From positions 8,757,501 through 8,821,500 of the forward strand of contig NC_068577.1 of the NCBI RefSeq assembly GCF_025698545.1: a DNA stretch of 64,000 bases, read 5' to 3'. Below the pieces are notes generated by a model. The model saw only the letters and a program-made list of their open reading frames with translations, did no database searches and was not told the origin of the DNA. Shown here in pieces: positions 13,020 through 24,600 of this stretch; position 1 is the first letter of the stretch; the number at the start of each line of letters is the position of its first letter. Source of the stretch: Gossypium raimondii (Eukaryota; Streptophyta; Magnoliopsida; Malvales; Malvaceae). Position numbers and translations under genes: made by a program.

Positions 13020-14049
13020 GAAAATATTTTACTAGCAAACAAACGGAGCCATAATATTAAAACCATCCACGTGGTGGATGAATGGACCCATATTTGTTTC
13101 AGAAATGCAAGACATTAAATCTCAACTTTAGCTAGCGAGCTTCTAATAATCAATTTTCATTGAGAACAAGCAACATATGAGAATTCTTTTAAATTAAAGA
13201 ATCTTCTAGTTCTTTAATGAATGTTCTTTAACGAATGTTCATATAAATTCTTAATTAATTTTCATATTATATATGATCCAGGATGGTCTAACTGGTCACG
13301 CCAAGTAGTAAATGTATTTCTATCAGTAAACTTCTGGTTTACTTTAACATGTGTTTCATTTGTACTAAATTGTAACAAATTAATAATTTTACTATCATTC
13401 CTTTTATTTTGTATCCACATATAAGTGCTATTGTGACATTTACTACTGGAAATGTCTAAAACAATGTGAATATTATAATGTCACTAAGTCAACAAAATAA
13501 ATATAATTTCCAAACAATTATATGCAATTCGCTTGAGGGAATATGTCAAAATCTTCAAATATCTAAAAAAATTTGCAACTTTAAGTGCATCCAACCATAA
13601 AGAGCTTTAGATAGAATTGTCATATTTTATTGCTCATAAATAGATCTTTCACAGTCAAATATTTTGCTTACAACCTCTTAATGACAAAAGAAGATCACAA
13701 ATATTATAAAATAAATATAAATTAATAACTCAATTCTCTTTTTTCATCCATTCAAAATAGATATTTATAGCAATAGTGATTCATATGAAATATAATATTT
13801 TTCTCATTCGCAATATCAATATAAGATCCATTATAAATATCTTTTAAAATCAATAGATTAACCATCACAATATATTAATATATTAGCTCTTCTAGAACTT
13901 TTGAATAATTTTTACTATCAAATATTGGAATAATATTTTTTTTGTTTTAGTACCAAATAAGATAAATATTTTCTATCTATAATGATAGAATTTATTACTA
14001 CATTCTCATATCATTTCTCAAAGAATATTAATGAAACAAAATATTTAGG

Positions 14050-14120
14050 CATATGCCACATATGTGGCCAATAATATTTCATATCACATTGATAACATAA
14101 GTTATCTTTACCCTTTGAAG
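14050..14120 (-). pseudogene. Copia gag zinc-knuckle remnant
   Basis: The minus strand reads DKSSKGKDNLCYQCDMKYYW followed by PHMWHMPKYFVSL. The C-x2-C spacing and the flanking pattern are those of a copia gag CCHC knuckle, but the knuckle is degraded. It confirms the minus orientation of the level-2 element. Confidence 0.7.
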
Positions 14121-15762
14121 ATTTATCTTGAGAACTCTCATTGTTCTATTATTTATTACTATGTTCCCACTTTTAGTAGTCCATGATTATATCTTTTATT
14201 TTCTTTATGTTTGCATTCACTTCAGGGAATGCAATAAATCTAGTAGGATAGACTTCTAAATGCCTCCATTGATTCTTTGTTTCATAATCACCATTGCAAA
14301 ACATGCATGAATTTCAAATCAAAATCTATCTATTCATATTTTCATGACTGGTCTCCAATCACATCTTCAATTACAACAACAATCATGATCTCTATATTTT
14401 CATTTTTCATAATTGTTTTGCACAGCTACATTCACTTCAGGGAATGAAGCAAAACTAGTGGGAAAATTTTTATAGTTTTTCATTAGTAACTTATTATTTT
14501 GCTTAGCCACTACAATGTATGAGATCGTTCGAAAATACTGTTAAAGTCATTTTCACAATATTGCTACTGCAGGAGCACAATAGATATTTCAATCATATAG
14601 TGTAATGTATTCCTTCAGGGAATATATATAATACAAATATATGAGTATCTCATGTTATTTATATATATATGGTTTTAATGTAAAAAACATGAAGGTTTTA
14701 TTCAACATATATCTTCTTGATCTGAAAAATAATATTATACTTTATAAAATTTTGCATCACAAGGAGTTAAAATATAAGCTCTTAAAGAACTTTTTACAGT
14801 TTGATGCAATATTAGCTCTTCAAGAGCATATAATCATTTTATTATATAACCTTAATCAATGCTTAATTTATTTTAAATAAAATTTTATTTATTCATATAA
14901 AAATAAAATGAATAGGTATAAATAAAACATATATTAAATGTAACAAATAATAAATTCATGTCACTAATAAATCATTGTGGTTAGATAATATATATTTTAT
15001 ATATCATACCACAACAAAATACAAAATATTATAATATCAAATTAAAATAACTTTACAACTATAAAAGTTTAAACATAAATATTTTCTAACCTCCACCTCT
15101 TATGGCATAATTTCATCTCAAATTTTACAATGATAAAAATTATCACAGCATGTGGTGAATATCCCAAAGTTCATGACAAGTAAGTATTTTTACTCACATT
15201 CGAATAATCATATATCTTAATCAAAATCAAAATTAAACCAATCAATTCTATTAAAAATGAAAAATATTTATCTCTACATAAAAATTCCAATAACTAAATG
15301 CGTGAAAGGTTTTATAAATTCATAGAGATACGGATAGTAAATTATATAAATTGAACTTTTAATAAAAATCAAATCAAATTTCAAAAGAAGTTGATTAGAT
15401 TGACTTACATTACCATGGATGAGAAGTAGTGATTATAAATATCCTTTGTAATGAAAAAAGAGATCATCCCAAGCAAATATCAAAAGCAAACTTTGAGAGT
15501 GAATCTTACTTCGATTTCATATAAATAATGGTATCAAGTCTTTCATCATTCTTAAAAATAAAAAGTAAAATAAGTTAATCAAAACAATGATAACGTATAA
15601 TAAAAGAAGAATGAAAAATAATAATCGATATGAAACATTAAATAAAAGAAACTTCATGTAAAAACTTTGCATCTTGCCGTTAAAGATATTGAAAAACATG
15701 AAGGATAAATTTGATCGTCGATAAAAGAAACTATCACTTTGAGTAAGAATATGCCGATAACG

Positions 15763-15998
15763 TATTATAAAATAAAGAGAGGTGGAGAGAATAAAGAACA
15801 AAAAAAAATATGAAAGCAATAAAAGATGTACTTTATTGATCAAAAGGGATGATTACAATGCTTCATCGAATATCTATTTATAGGCATAAAAAGTATAATA
15901 GAAGTAGAGATCTAATTCTAATAACTATTAGAATTTAAAGTACATTAAAACTTTATCTTGATTATGATGGACATCCACTTAATAAGATATTCATAACA
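15763..15998 (-). repeat. Copia 5' LTR
   Basis: Direct repeat of 3947-4181. The plus-strand left end reads TATTATAAAA instead of TGTTATAAAA, so one terminal base has mutated. Confidence 0.85.
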
Positions 15999-16644
15999 AA
16001 AAATATTTTTTATAAAATTCTAAAATATATAATTATAAAATTCTACAAAGATATTTAAATTTCAAGTTTTTTTTGAATTATTTGAATTTTAAATACATTT
16101 TTAATTTTACATGTTATTTTGACTTTTAAAATTTATAATTGTATATTATATAATTTTCTAAAAAAATTATATTTAAAATTTTTGTAAATATTTTTATATA
16201 TTATATATGATTTTTTTACATTTTCAATCAATATAATATATATAATACTAAAATTTAAAAAAAGACACATGGTGCGTTCTAATAGCGCTACGTGGTCGGT
16301 CAATAGACAGTCAACGCCTATCGTCGGTCAAAGTTAAAAAGTGTTTTTTAATATTTAAATATTAAATATTATAATTTTCTATTTTTAATTTAAAATTAAT
16401 GTATTTATTTTAATTACACCTAACTGCTCGCGACAATTTTTTTTATTGATCAAAATATGTCACATGACGTTTTTTCATTTGCCAAAGTTGCGTAATAATT
16501 TTTTTTAATGTCCATTACAAAATGAATTAAAAATAAAAAATTAATACTTTATGTATTAAATTAAAATAAAAAATTTAAGTACCAAAATAAAATAAAAATT
16601 GAGTATACTTCATAGACTAAATCATAACATAACCCTTTTTAAAA

Positions 16645-16855
16645 ATCCCCATGTCAAAATTAATGAACAAATTTAAAAAAATACGAGGTTGGTGGTCGGT
16701 GGGAGAAGCGTGTGCCGTGTGCCTCCCCAGCTCACCTCCCCTCCGCTTTTCCCTCCACCTTTCCAATTTCGGTTCTTTCCTTTATCAGTTCCTCTTTGTC
16801 ACCATTATTTTTCTCCCTTTTTCTTATTAATGGAGATTTTACAAAGTTTTATTTC
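16645..16855. other. Pyrimidine-rich spacer
   Basis: A short CT-rich stretch (about 16720-16830) resembles an untranslated leader but no gene follows it. Nothing else is visible. Confidence 0.35.
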
Positions 16856-16947
16856 TATTTGGTATACTACCAGTAAAATTTTTATATTCTACAAGTAGGG
16901 TAGGAGTTGATAAGTGTCTTATAATGATATAATATAATACAGTGGCG

Positions 16948-17565
16948 AAAATTTCGAGTCAATTGAATTGATGAGTCCTATTTTATCATCCTAACTCTAT
17001 TTGAAATATTTTTAATCGAGTTTAGTCGAACCAAGTGAAATTGTTTGAATTAAATTAAAAATTAAACATGTCAAACTAAAATCTTATTACGATATAACTA
17101 ATTTCATGTTAGAGCACATAAATTTTAAAATTTTTCAAAGCAAAATAATAAAAATAAGATATTTTAGCATGATAAACTTGAATAATTAATTAACTTATTT
17201 AGGTCCCAAAATTATTATTTTAGAAATTTTTCAAAATTTTAACTTTTTTATATATTTTTATTTTTAAAATTTTTATAATTTTAAAAAATAAAATATAGAA
17301 TTTTATAAATATTTTGAATTTGAAATTTATTTTGGCTTTTTTTATTTGTAAATTTTGTTGAGATCAGTTTACTCATTTTCAAAATTGAAAGGGACTAAAG
17401 GGATATTTATACCAGTTTGTTATTCGAGTTATTTGACTTGTAAAATTCAACTCATCTTGAACTCGAATTACTTATTTAAGTTGACTCGAATAATTCGATT
17501 CAATTAACTTGAAATTCGAAGTTTTTTTCGATTTTTCAAATCGAATCGAGTTTTGCTCATCCCTA
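16948..17565 (+). mobile_element. 5'-truncated TCGAA-type hAT-like element
   Basis: Diverged copy of the element at 51031-52240: both share TTATTTTATCATCCTAACT near the left and end AATCGAATCGAGTTTTGCTC followed by AYCCCTA. The left TIR and its TCGAA repeats are missing here. Non-coding. Confidence 0.65.
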
Positions 17566-17804
17566 TTGGCCCTAGCCTCCCCTAAAATAGAAAATTTTTC
17601 ATTTAAGCTCCTTTATAATTTATAATATTTTAAATTGGTAATGGTAAAATTGCACTGACCCCTAAAATGATAAAAAAATAATTTAATCATTTAAAAGTTA
17701 TAAAGATATAGGCTATTAAAATGATAAAATTACATTTATATTATTGTAAAATATACAATTTAATCCAGGCACACTAAAAATATTTTTCGGCTTTGTCATT
17801 ACAG
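17566..17804. repeat. Degenerate GGGGCAAA-type repeat, copy 1
   Basis: Low-complexity sequence with the pattern TGGTAAAATTGCACTGACCCC and TTATAAAGATATA. It resembles the stretches at 50792-50985 and 52411-52640 in this window (shared AAATTTTTC, TCTTTATAATTTTTAAA and ATTTTACC blocks in either strand). Class unknown. Confidence 0.4.
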
Positions 17805-18229
17805 AAAAGATATACATGGTAAATTTTAAGATTACTTGTAGAATAAAAATACACTATCAAGATACCAAATACTAATATTATTTATTTTGAATTTTATAAG
17901 ATTCTGCTTACGTGGAAAACATGGTAATTTTTAACAAGTTAAAAATATCATGATTTTATGCCATGTTTTTGTCCCTTTTAAGTTGAATCATCAAAGTAAG
18001 GAACTCGAAGTACGATAAAAGTTTCCATATTTGATTTAAGAATATTTTATTTATATTGGTAGAAAAAAGAAATGTTATAATAAAAGACCTAAATCAATAT
18101 TAAAATGCTAAATCTGTATAAACCAAGTAAGCTCCGACGTGAGGGAGGGCGTAACCATAAAGTAAACACCATCCTTGTTGAAACAGCAACTTCGGATCGG
18201 ACTTAAGCCAGCCTTGTTTTTCGCAGGTA

Positions 18230-18328
18230 ATGGGAAATTCCCCTCTTTCACGCCGAAATCATCAGAATGAAAACAGCAGTGGAGGACATGGAAGATGTAG
18301 AAGGAAGTCTCGTTTCAAACCAAACCAG
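18230..18328 (+). other. Possible orphan first exon, unidentified
   Basis: A GC-richer island ends at a plausible donor CCAG/GTTAAT at 18328. Two frames are open: ATG at 18230 gives 33 codons beginning MGNSPLSRRNHQNENSSGG; ATG at 18267 gives 20 codons beginning MKTAVEDMEDVEGSLVSNQ. The leader upstream (about 18120-18229) is also less AT-rich than its surroundings. I find no convincing downstream exon, so this is either the first exon of a gene with a long intron or a gene remnant. I do not recognise it. Confidence 0.3.
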
Positions 18329-19319
18329 GTTAATTAATTTTGCTCTCTTAATCTGTACTGTATAGAGTTTCAGTTTTGTTACTCCAATTTGGCGGAATCA
18401 TAATAATAATTGCTCTTGCTTTGTAGTTTTGATTGTAATGAGGGTGAGTCATGTGCACCTTGTAGGATAGGAATTATGACTCAATAATTTGCTTAATTGC
18501 GGTGTTTGTAAAAGAAGGAAGGGTGAGGATGATTAGGGTTGTTTAAGGAAATGCAAGTTTTTGTATTTGATACTCTATTTATTCAAATTTATTTTTAGAG
18601 TTATTTCTTGCCTTTATTTATATATTAGGAATATGTGATTTTTTTTAATAACTAAATTCCTTTTATGACTTAATTATTTTTTCATTAATTCTAAAGCTAA
18701 GTAATAAGCATTTACATAAATAATTACAAAATATGATTTATTTTTCAATTAAATATCCCTATGTATTCTAAAAGGATGGACATTAAAATATTTTATATAC
18801 TAACTAAAATTATAACATAACTATCAAAATAATTTAACTGATACGAATTAATATTTTAAAAATAGTTAAATTTTGAACATTTTTCTTTAATTTTTTAAGA
18901 AAAGCACGAAAAGAAATTACTATAAAAAAACGATATATATGCATAATGGAAAACTGTAACCACCAAAACATAAATAATTGCGCATAATGAATTTATTTGA
19001 CATTAAATAACAATAAAAACAATTAATTAAAGGGTTTGTATTTAGTATAGTAGTGTACTTTTTTATTTTACAAGCAACTGTAAAAATAATACAATGTGTT
19101 TTTTTAATATTTTATTATACTTCTATAAGACACTTGTCAATCCCTAATACACTAATAATAACAGTATACCAAATAACTTCCTTTAATTAAAATGTTTGTT
19201 AAAAACAATTGATTGTAATGTAATAATATAATTTATAATAGAGAAATTATTTGGTACAATAGTAAAATATTAAAAAATAAATATCACTTTTTAAAATTGT
19301 TTGTAAAATTAAAAAAAAA

Positions 19320-19338
19320 AATATATATATATATATAT
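19320..19338. repeat. (AT)n microsatellite
   Basis: Nine AT units directly after a run of A residues. Confidence 0.9.
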
Positions 19339-19766
19339 CAAATTCTCACACTTTATAATTTACTTAAAATATTTTCATTATTTAACTTTTAAATTTACCT
19401 TTAAAAAACCTTTTACGATTATATTTTATTATATTTTATTTAAATGACTCAAAATATCTCTATTTACTAAAATATAATGGATTCTGAAATATTTTATTAT
19501 TTTTAGACATTATAATTATTATTCGAAAGTATAATGCATCCATAGTAATTTAAAAAACTACTCAGTAGTAATAATGTTTTTATAATTTTCGATTGACTTT
19601 TAGTTCGATTAGTATTGGTATTATTATCGGTGCAAGAGGTTATGGATTTGAATACATTGAAACGTATTGTCCTCCTATTTAAGAGTTGGGGATGAACTAT
19701 AAGTAATTATAGATGTAAGGCATGAAGAGTTTTTTTTTTAAAGAATGTAAAATAAGTAAAAGAACA

Positions 19767-19784
19767 ATATATATATATATATAT
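19767..19784. repeat. (AT)n microsatellite
   Basis: About nine AT units. Confidence 0.9.
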
Positions 19785-20639
19785 TTATACATATAGATTT
19801 CAAACTACGGTTAGTGTCCACTTTTTTATCAGAAGTTTTGAAGTGTTGTTCTTTAAGATGTTGATTCGGGCTTTAAACAGTTGAGATATTGTTTTCAGGG
19901 TATTTATATTCGATTTTAGTCCTAAAATTTTGTCTCCTCCAAGAAGAGCCCAAAAGGGTTCATAAAATTTATCGGGAGAGCCTAAGACCCATTAAGAAAA
20001 TATTTTATCATTTTGACCTTGATGAGATTTGAAGCCAAGCCTTTAAAAGGTCTTAGTGGATAAAAACACTACCAATAAAAGAGCTAATTCCCCCTTAACA
20101 AGCAACATGATTGAATTATTATGTGTGGATATTTTATGTTTTTCATAATTTAAAAGCTTGTTTGAAAACAAATATATCTTTTAACATTTACATTTTTGTT
20201 AATTTAACCCTTATTTTTTAGTTAAATTTAGTCATTAACTTTAAAAAAGTCAAATCATTTTATTTACAGAAATATTGACAAAGTATTAATTTTTAATGAT
20301 ATTAGCATGTTTACATGTACTTCATACTGATATGGTATTATTTTTATTAATATTTAATGCCAATAAATAATTTAAAAATTATAAAAATTAATAATTTGAA
20401 AAGTATATAAAAATTCAAAAACATTAATATAAAGTATACCTGAATTTTCATATTTAAAAATTTAACCTAATAATTTTTTTGAAAAATTGAAGATTAAATT
20501 CCACCATTTTTAAGCAATTGAGAGTTAAATTAAAAGAAGAAGAAGATATAATGGTTAAAAACCAAATTAATCATTAGGACTAAATAGAAAATGATGCTAA
20601 AAGGGAAAGTATTTTTCTAAAAGGGAATCATTGGATCAA

Positions 20640-20937
20640 GCATGGTAGACCCTACCAAAAAATTTTTGCCAAGTGCAATCTGTCGTCGGCATGGGTTATC
20701 GAAGTTTTTACTTCAACGAAGAATCATAGGGGCTGCTTGGCAACGACAGAAGAAGATTCATTTCCTTTTTACTTTCCCTCCACCACACGTTTTAACGCTT
20801 AGCCCTTCCAAATCTTGAAGATCCCTTGAAATTTCCTTCCGTTTCCTTAACGTCCACTGTTCTTCGCATTTGTCTACACTTTAGATTAAGAAAGGAAGTA
20901 CGCTACGAAATCAGATCTCTGCTGATTCATTTTCCAG
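20640..20937 (+). promoter_or_regulatory. Promoter/5' leader exon of the DGK gene
   Basis: CT-rich, GC-elevated stretch ending TTTTCCAG/GTAACC, a strong donor at 20938. It would be an untranslated first exon joined to 21597, nine bases before the ATG. The transcription start itself is not determined. Confidence 0.55.
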
Positions 20938-21605
20938 GTAACCCATAAATCTCGCTTCTTCTTCTCTCAATCAAAATTCAGCTTCTAATCACACCGATCT
21001 CTCCTCATTTCCTTGTTTCAAATTCAGCAAAGCTTATCGAATCTATCTTTTCACTCTTTGTTTGGTGTTGTAATTCTCAATTCTGCAACTGGGAGAAAGC
21101 CTTTCTAAGCTTCAGTTCAACAGTAACCAAATTCGGTTGAGTTCATTTTCCTTGAATCTTTGTTGTTTTACGTTTCATGTGTTTGTTAAAATGCCTGAAT
21201 CCGAATCATATATCATAACGTAAATCCTTTTACTGTTTTGAATGATGATCTAAAGCGAGTTGACTTTTCTTTCTGTTTTGAACCCTTTTTTTTTCTTCTT
21301 ATCCTTTTGTTATGGATAAATTGCTCGTGGTATAATTTACAAGTAAGCCGATATGGTATTATAAATCGCTTTGTTGTTGTTATTGTTGAGTGAATGAGCT
21401 GCTGGAAATAATTACTGCAGGGACTTAACATAAGAAACTTTATAGCTCTATTACTTATAATCAATCTTTTTCTTGGTTCATCTTGGTCTACTTTTAAAGT
21501 TCTTGTATATTATGTTTTTCAAATATTTGTTTTTATCCGCGGTAATTTTCTGTGGTACCTTGGTTTTGATGATCAGTGGTCATTTTCATAATACAGTTGG
21601 CAACA

Positions 21606-24600
21606 ATGGCAGAATCTAAGTCGGACTCTGACTTTTTGAAGGAATTCTACATTCCTGCGTATATATTTAATGATGAAACAAAATTTTCTGATCTTCGTGA
21701 TGTACCTGAGTTTCCAGTGCTTGTGTTTATCAACTCCAAAAGTGGTGGTCAATTGGGTGGTGATCTTCTTAATACATATAGAAGTGTCCTCAATGAGCAT
21801 CAGGTACCATTACTCTTTCAGAATGCATGTTGGAAATATTTGATTTATGTCTAATCTTAGTGTGATTAATTTCAGATTTTCGATGTGGGGGAAGAGGCCC
21901 CTGATAAGGTGCTTCGCAGAGTTTACACCAGACTAGAAAAGCTGAAACAAGAAAAAGATGAATTTGCCACGAAGATTCATGAGAGATTAAGAATAATTGT
22001 AAGTCGAGCCTGATACTGTAAAATCTTACAGGTCTATATTTTTTTTCAGGCGGCTATAAATAACAGCGACCATCACTGCAGCTATTTTTAATTCAAATAT
22101 TGTTATTTTATTTTGTTATTTATTCCTTACATCTAGATTGATATTTAGGTTGCTGGTGGTGATGGGACAGCTGGCTGGCTTCTGGGGGTTGTTTGTGATC
22201 TTAAATTGCCACATCCACCTCCAATTGCTACAGTTCCTCTGGGTACCGGAAACAATCTGCCTTTTTCATTTGGCTGGGTGAGAATTTACTTGCTTTTAGG
22301 TGTAAAATCAAGTGATAGGATGAGAGTTCAACTATCAAGATATGTTTTATTAATTAGAGCAATGAACTATTGGTCACGCTGTCAATTCCTTTTTTTGCTC
22401 AGAACGTACTTTTAATTGGCTTGGTAATATTTGGCGTATCCATCTCAGTTTCATTTCTTGTGTGTGAGCTGAACTAAGTTTATACACTTAGTCAAACAAA
22501 TAATTAGAGCCCTCCCTTTCAGTAAATTTGTAATGTTAGCTGAAAATTCTTGCAATTATTGATTGACGCTATAGTAGGCAACATGAATCTGCTAGAAATC
22601 TCTATATCATGAATAATCTCCTTCAAATTTTACGAGCTATTGAGTATTTGTTCCACTGCTTTCTACAGGGAAAGAAGAATCCTGGGACTGATCGGAATTC
22701 TGTGCTGTCATTCTTGGAACAAGTAATGAAAGCAAAGGAAATGAAAATAGACAAGTAATGGTGTCATAACTCATAACTCCTCTCTTTCTCTCTCTCTCTC
22801 ACACACTTGCACACACATTCTTGAGGTGTACTTGTAGACTGAGGAACTCCCTGATTTGGCATTGTATTTTGAATATCCAATTTCAATGAATTAGGACTTT
22901 GCCTCTTCTAACCTTTAGTTATACAATATACTCCACCTCTAGGTGGTTATTGTGTAAATGTTTACCAGAAGAACACATCTATCAATCCTCTGCAGTACTA
23001 ATGTGCTAAGAAGTATGCAGTAGGGAAGAATCATTAACTATTAATGGTCAACCCTTCTGGTGTAACTTCTTAATGGAATTAGTTCTGGGAACCAAAAAAT
23101 TAAATGGACTTTTTTGACAAAAGAAATCTTCTGGGACAGGTGTAAGATCTAAAAACAGAGTTCATTCCTATTTAACTACATCATCAAGAGAACATTCTTT
23201 TTCCTCTCTTTTGATTCCTTACACCATTTTCTCTATAATCTCTTTTAGAGAGGCCAAAACTTTAGAAGCATTTTCGCATCCTGTTCTCCTTAAATATCAA
23301 AGCCAAATTTAAAACTACATAACTGCATTATTTGATTCTTATCAGTTGTACGTCTCTATATGGATGACAATACTTATTTGTAAAGATCTTCTCCTTCCAA
23401 CATACATTGAAATGATTTTTTCAATTAAATTATGGGGTTTACTAACATAAGGAACTGCAGCATAGTTCTGTCTTACTGATATATGCCTTTTTGTGGTTCA
23501 GTTGGCATATTCTCATGAGGATGAGAGCTCCAAAGGAAGGTCCATGTGATCCTATTCCACCTCTGGAACTACCACATTCTTTACATGCATTTGGTCGAGT
23601 CTCTTCAACAGATGAACTGAACATGGTGAGACATTCTACCATTACCTCCTTTGTCTTCTTAAGATCATTTCTTTTCATTAAGTGTATGTTTCTTTGCTAT
23701 CAAGTATTTGTATATTTTTTAAACTTTCTAACTTGCCGTGAAAACGTTAAATACCTTTTCTGATTTCAAATGCCTTTTTTGGAAACGATAAATTCCCTTT
23801 TCTCTTTATACCATTGAATATTTTAGCACATAACTCTTCCTGGCACCTTTGGTCTAACTTCCAGTTCCAGTTATCATTTTTTACCTAATCCTCAAGTTTT
23901 ATAAAAGAAATGCAATAGGTATAAAGAAGCATAACATATTTTGTATCGTATTGCATCCTTACATGGAAAGTATTGATCCTCAGGAAGGTTACCATACATT
24001 TCGTGGGGGATTCTGGAATTACTTCAGCATGGGTAAGTATTTTATGTTGCTAAAATAAAGCTATCAATCTTCTTACAGAGTGTGCTATTTATGACTGTGG
24101 ATGCAGTACACATGTTTCCATATTGATACTTTAATGTACAATTGATTATACATTCTGCTATCATAAATTAACTTTCTTTTCCTTTTTTTTTTTTTTTACT
24201 TTCTGTTGCCTAATGGAATTTGAACAATCCAGTAAAGAATATATGATATTGTCAAAGATACGATTGAAGAAAAACTTTGACAAATTTAAGGTTTCCTTGT
24301 ATGTCTTTATATGCATTGGACTTTCGTGTCGGACATGGGTGTTTCATGAAAAATGAAGAGTGGGAGCAAATAGGTGTGTTCTACCATACAGTATCCTCCC
24401 CCCCCCCCCCCCCTCTTTTGCAGCCACCTTTTAGGCTAAACAAGGGAAACTTACCCTCTCTTTTCCTGTAAGTGAAAGGCAGGATTAGATCACTGGTCCT
24501 GTACAACAACCAAAAGACTTTACCTGCTAAGCTAGTTGACACCTGGATTACTATTGTACGATTCAACATAAAAGAACAGATTCCTTTACCCTCACCCTCT

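Larger units (their letters stand above)
6052..13050 (+). mobile_element. TIR DNA transposon carrying a host gene fragment, level 3
   Basis: The left end GGGTCCGTTTGTTTACC and the reverse complement of the right end, GGCTCCGTTTGTTTGCTAG, form terminal inverted repeats. Both are followed inward by related GGAAAA/TTTTCC-rich sequence. The flanks carry a 3-bp direct repeat ATA (6049-6051 and 13051-13053). A GGG-starting TIR with a 3-bp TSD suggests PIF/Harbinger (Tourist-like), but the TSD is not the canonical TAA/TTA, so the superfamily is uncertain. No transposase was found. Subtracting the nested gypsy element (6239-10098) leaves about 3.1 kb, most of it an intron-containing piece of a DUF3755 gene. 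It sits inside the copia integrase region. Confidence 0.7.
3947..15998 (-). mobile_element. Decayed Ty1/copia LTR retrotransposon, level 2
   Basis: Two direct repeats of about 235 bp with TG...CA ends (3947-4181 and 15763-15998) bound the element. It reads on the minus strand: the LTR starts TGTTATGAATATC, and GGAGAG sits just before the left (3') LTR as a polypurine tract. The putative TSD is ACAAA/AAAAA, one mismatch. Degraded copia pieces are readable on the minus strand: a gag zinc-knuckle remnant near 14050-14120, and an integrase segment (IHPPRGW near 13060-13090, then ILVDAST near 6020-6050) that is split by the level-3 insertion. Removing that insertion and one copy of its TSD rejoins these two parts in one frame. 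Many stops make it non-functional. Without the nested insertion it is about 5 kb, normal for copia. Confidence 0.75.
3626..16635. mobile_element. Foldback element (MULE-type TSD), level 1 of a four-level nest
   Basis: Imperfect inverted ends start GGCTTAATCCATGATACTTC on the left and, read from the other strand, GGGTTATG...TCTATGAAGTATACTC on the right; further in, both carry ATACTTTATGTA next to TTTTTTATTTTAATTT. The element is flanked by the 9-bp direct repeat TTTTTAAAA at 3617-3625 and 16636-16644. A 9-bp duplication is the usual signature of Mutator-like elements, although this one is low complexity. Only 3626-3946 and 15999-16635 belong to this element (about 0.95 kb); everything between is a later copia insertion. 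No transposase is present, so it is non-autonomous. Confidence 0.6.
16856..17871. mobile_element. TIR-bounded MITE interrupted by other repeats
   Basis: The left end TATTTGGTATACTACCAG and the reverse complement of the right end TATTTGGTATCTTGATAG pair over roughly 40 bases, including TTCTACAAGTA on both sides. The interior is occupied by a truncated TCGAA-type hAT copy and a degenerate repeat. A related sequence lies near 19030-19185 in inverted orientation. The TSD is unclear. Confidence 0.5.
18329..20639. other. AT-rich intergenic DNA
   Basis: No gene seen. It contains AT microsatellites (19320-19338 and 19767-19784), a relative of the 16856-17871 MITE near 19030-19185, and foldback-like AT-rich sequence near 20180-20560. 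Confidence 0.5.

Noticed and set aside
15517-15843. 108-codon open frame on the minus strand
   Set aside because: It starts inside the copia LTR and runs through non-coding AT-rich leader; the Leu/Phe/Tyr-rich composition only reflects AT bias.
22778-22815. CT/CA repeat in DGK intron 4 as a regulatory element
   Set aside because: Simple microsatellite; nothing indicates function.
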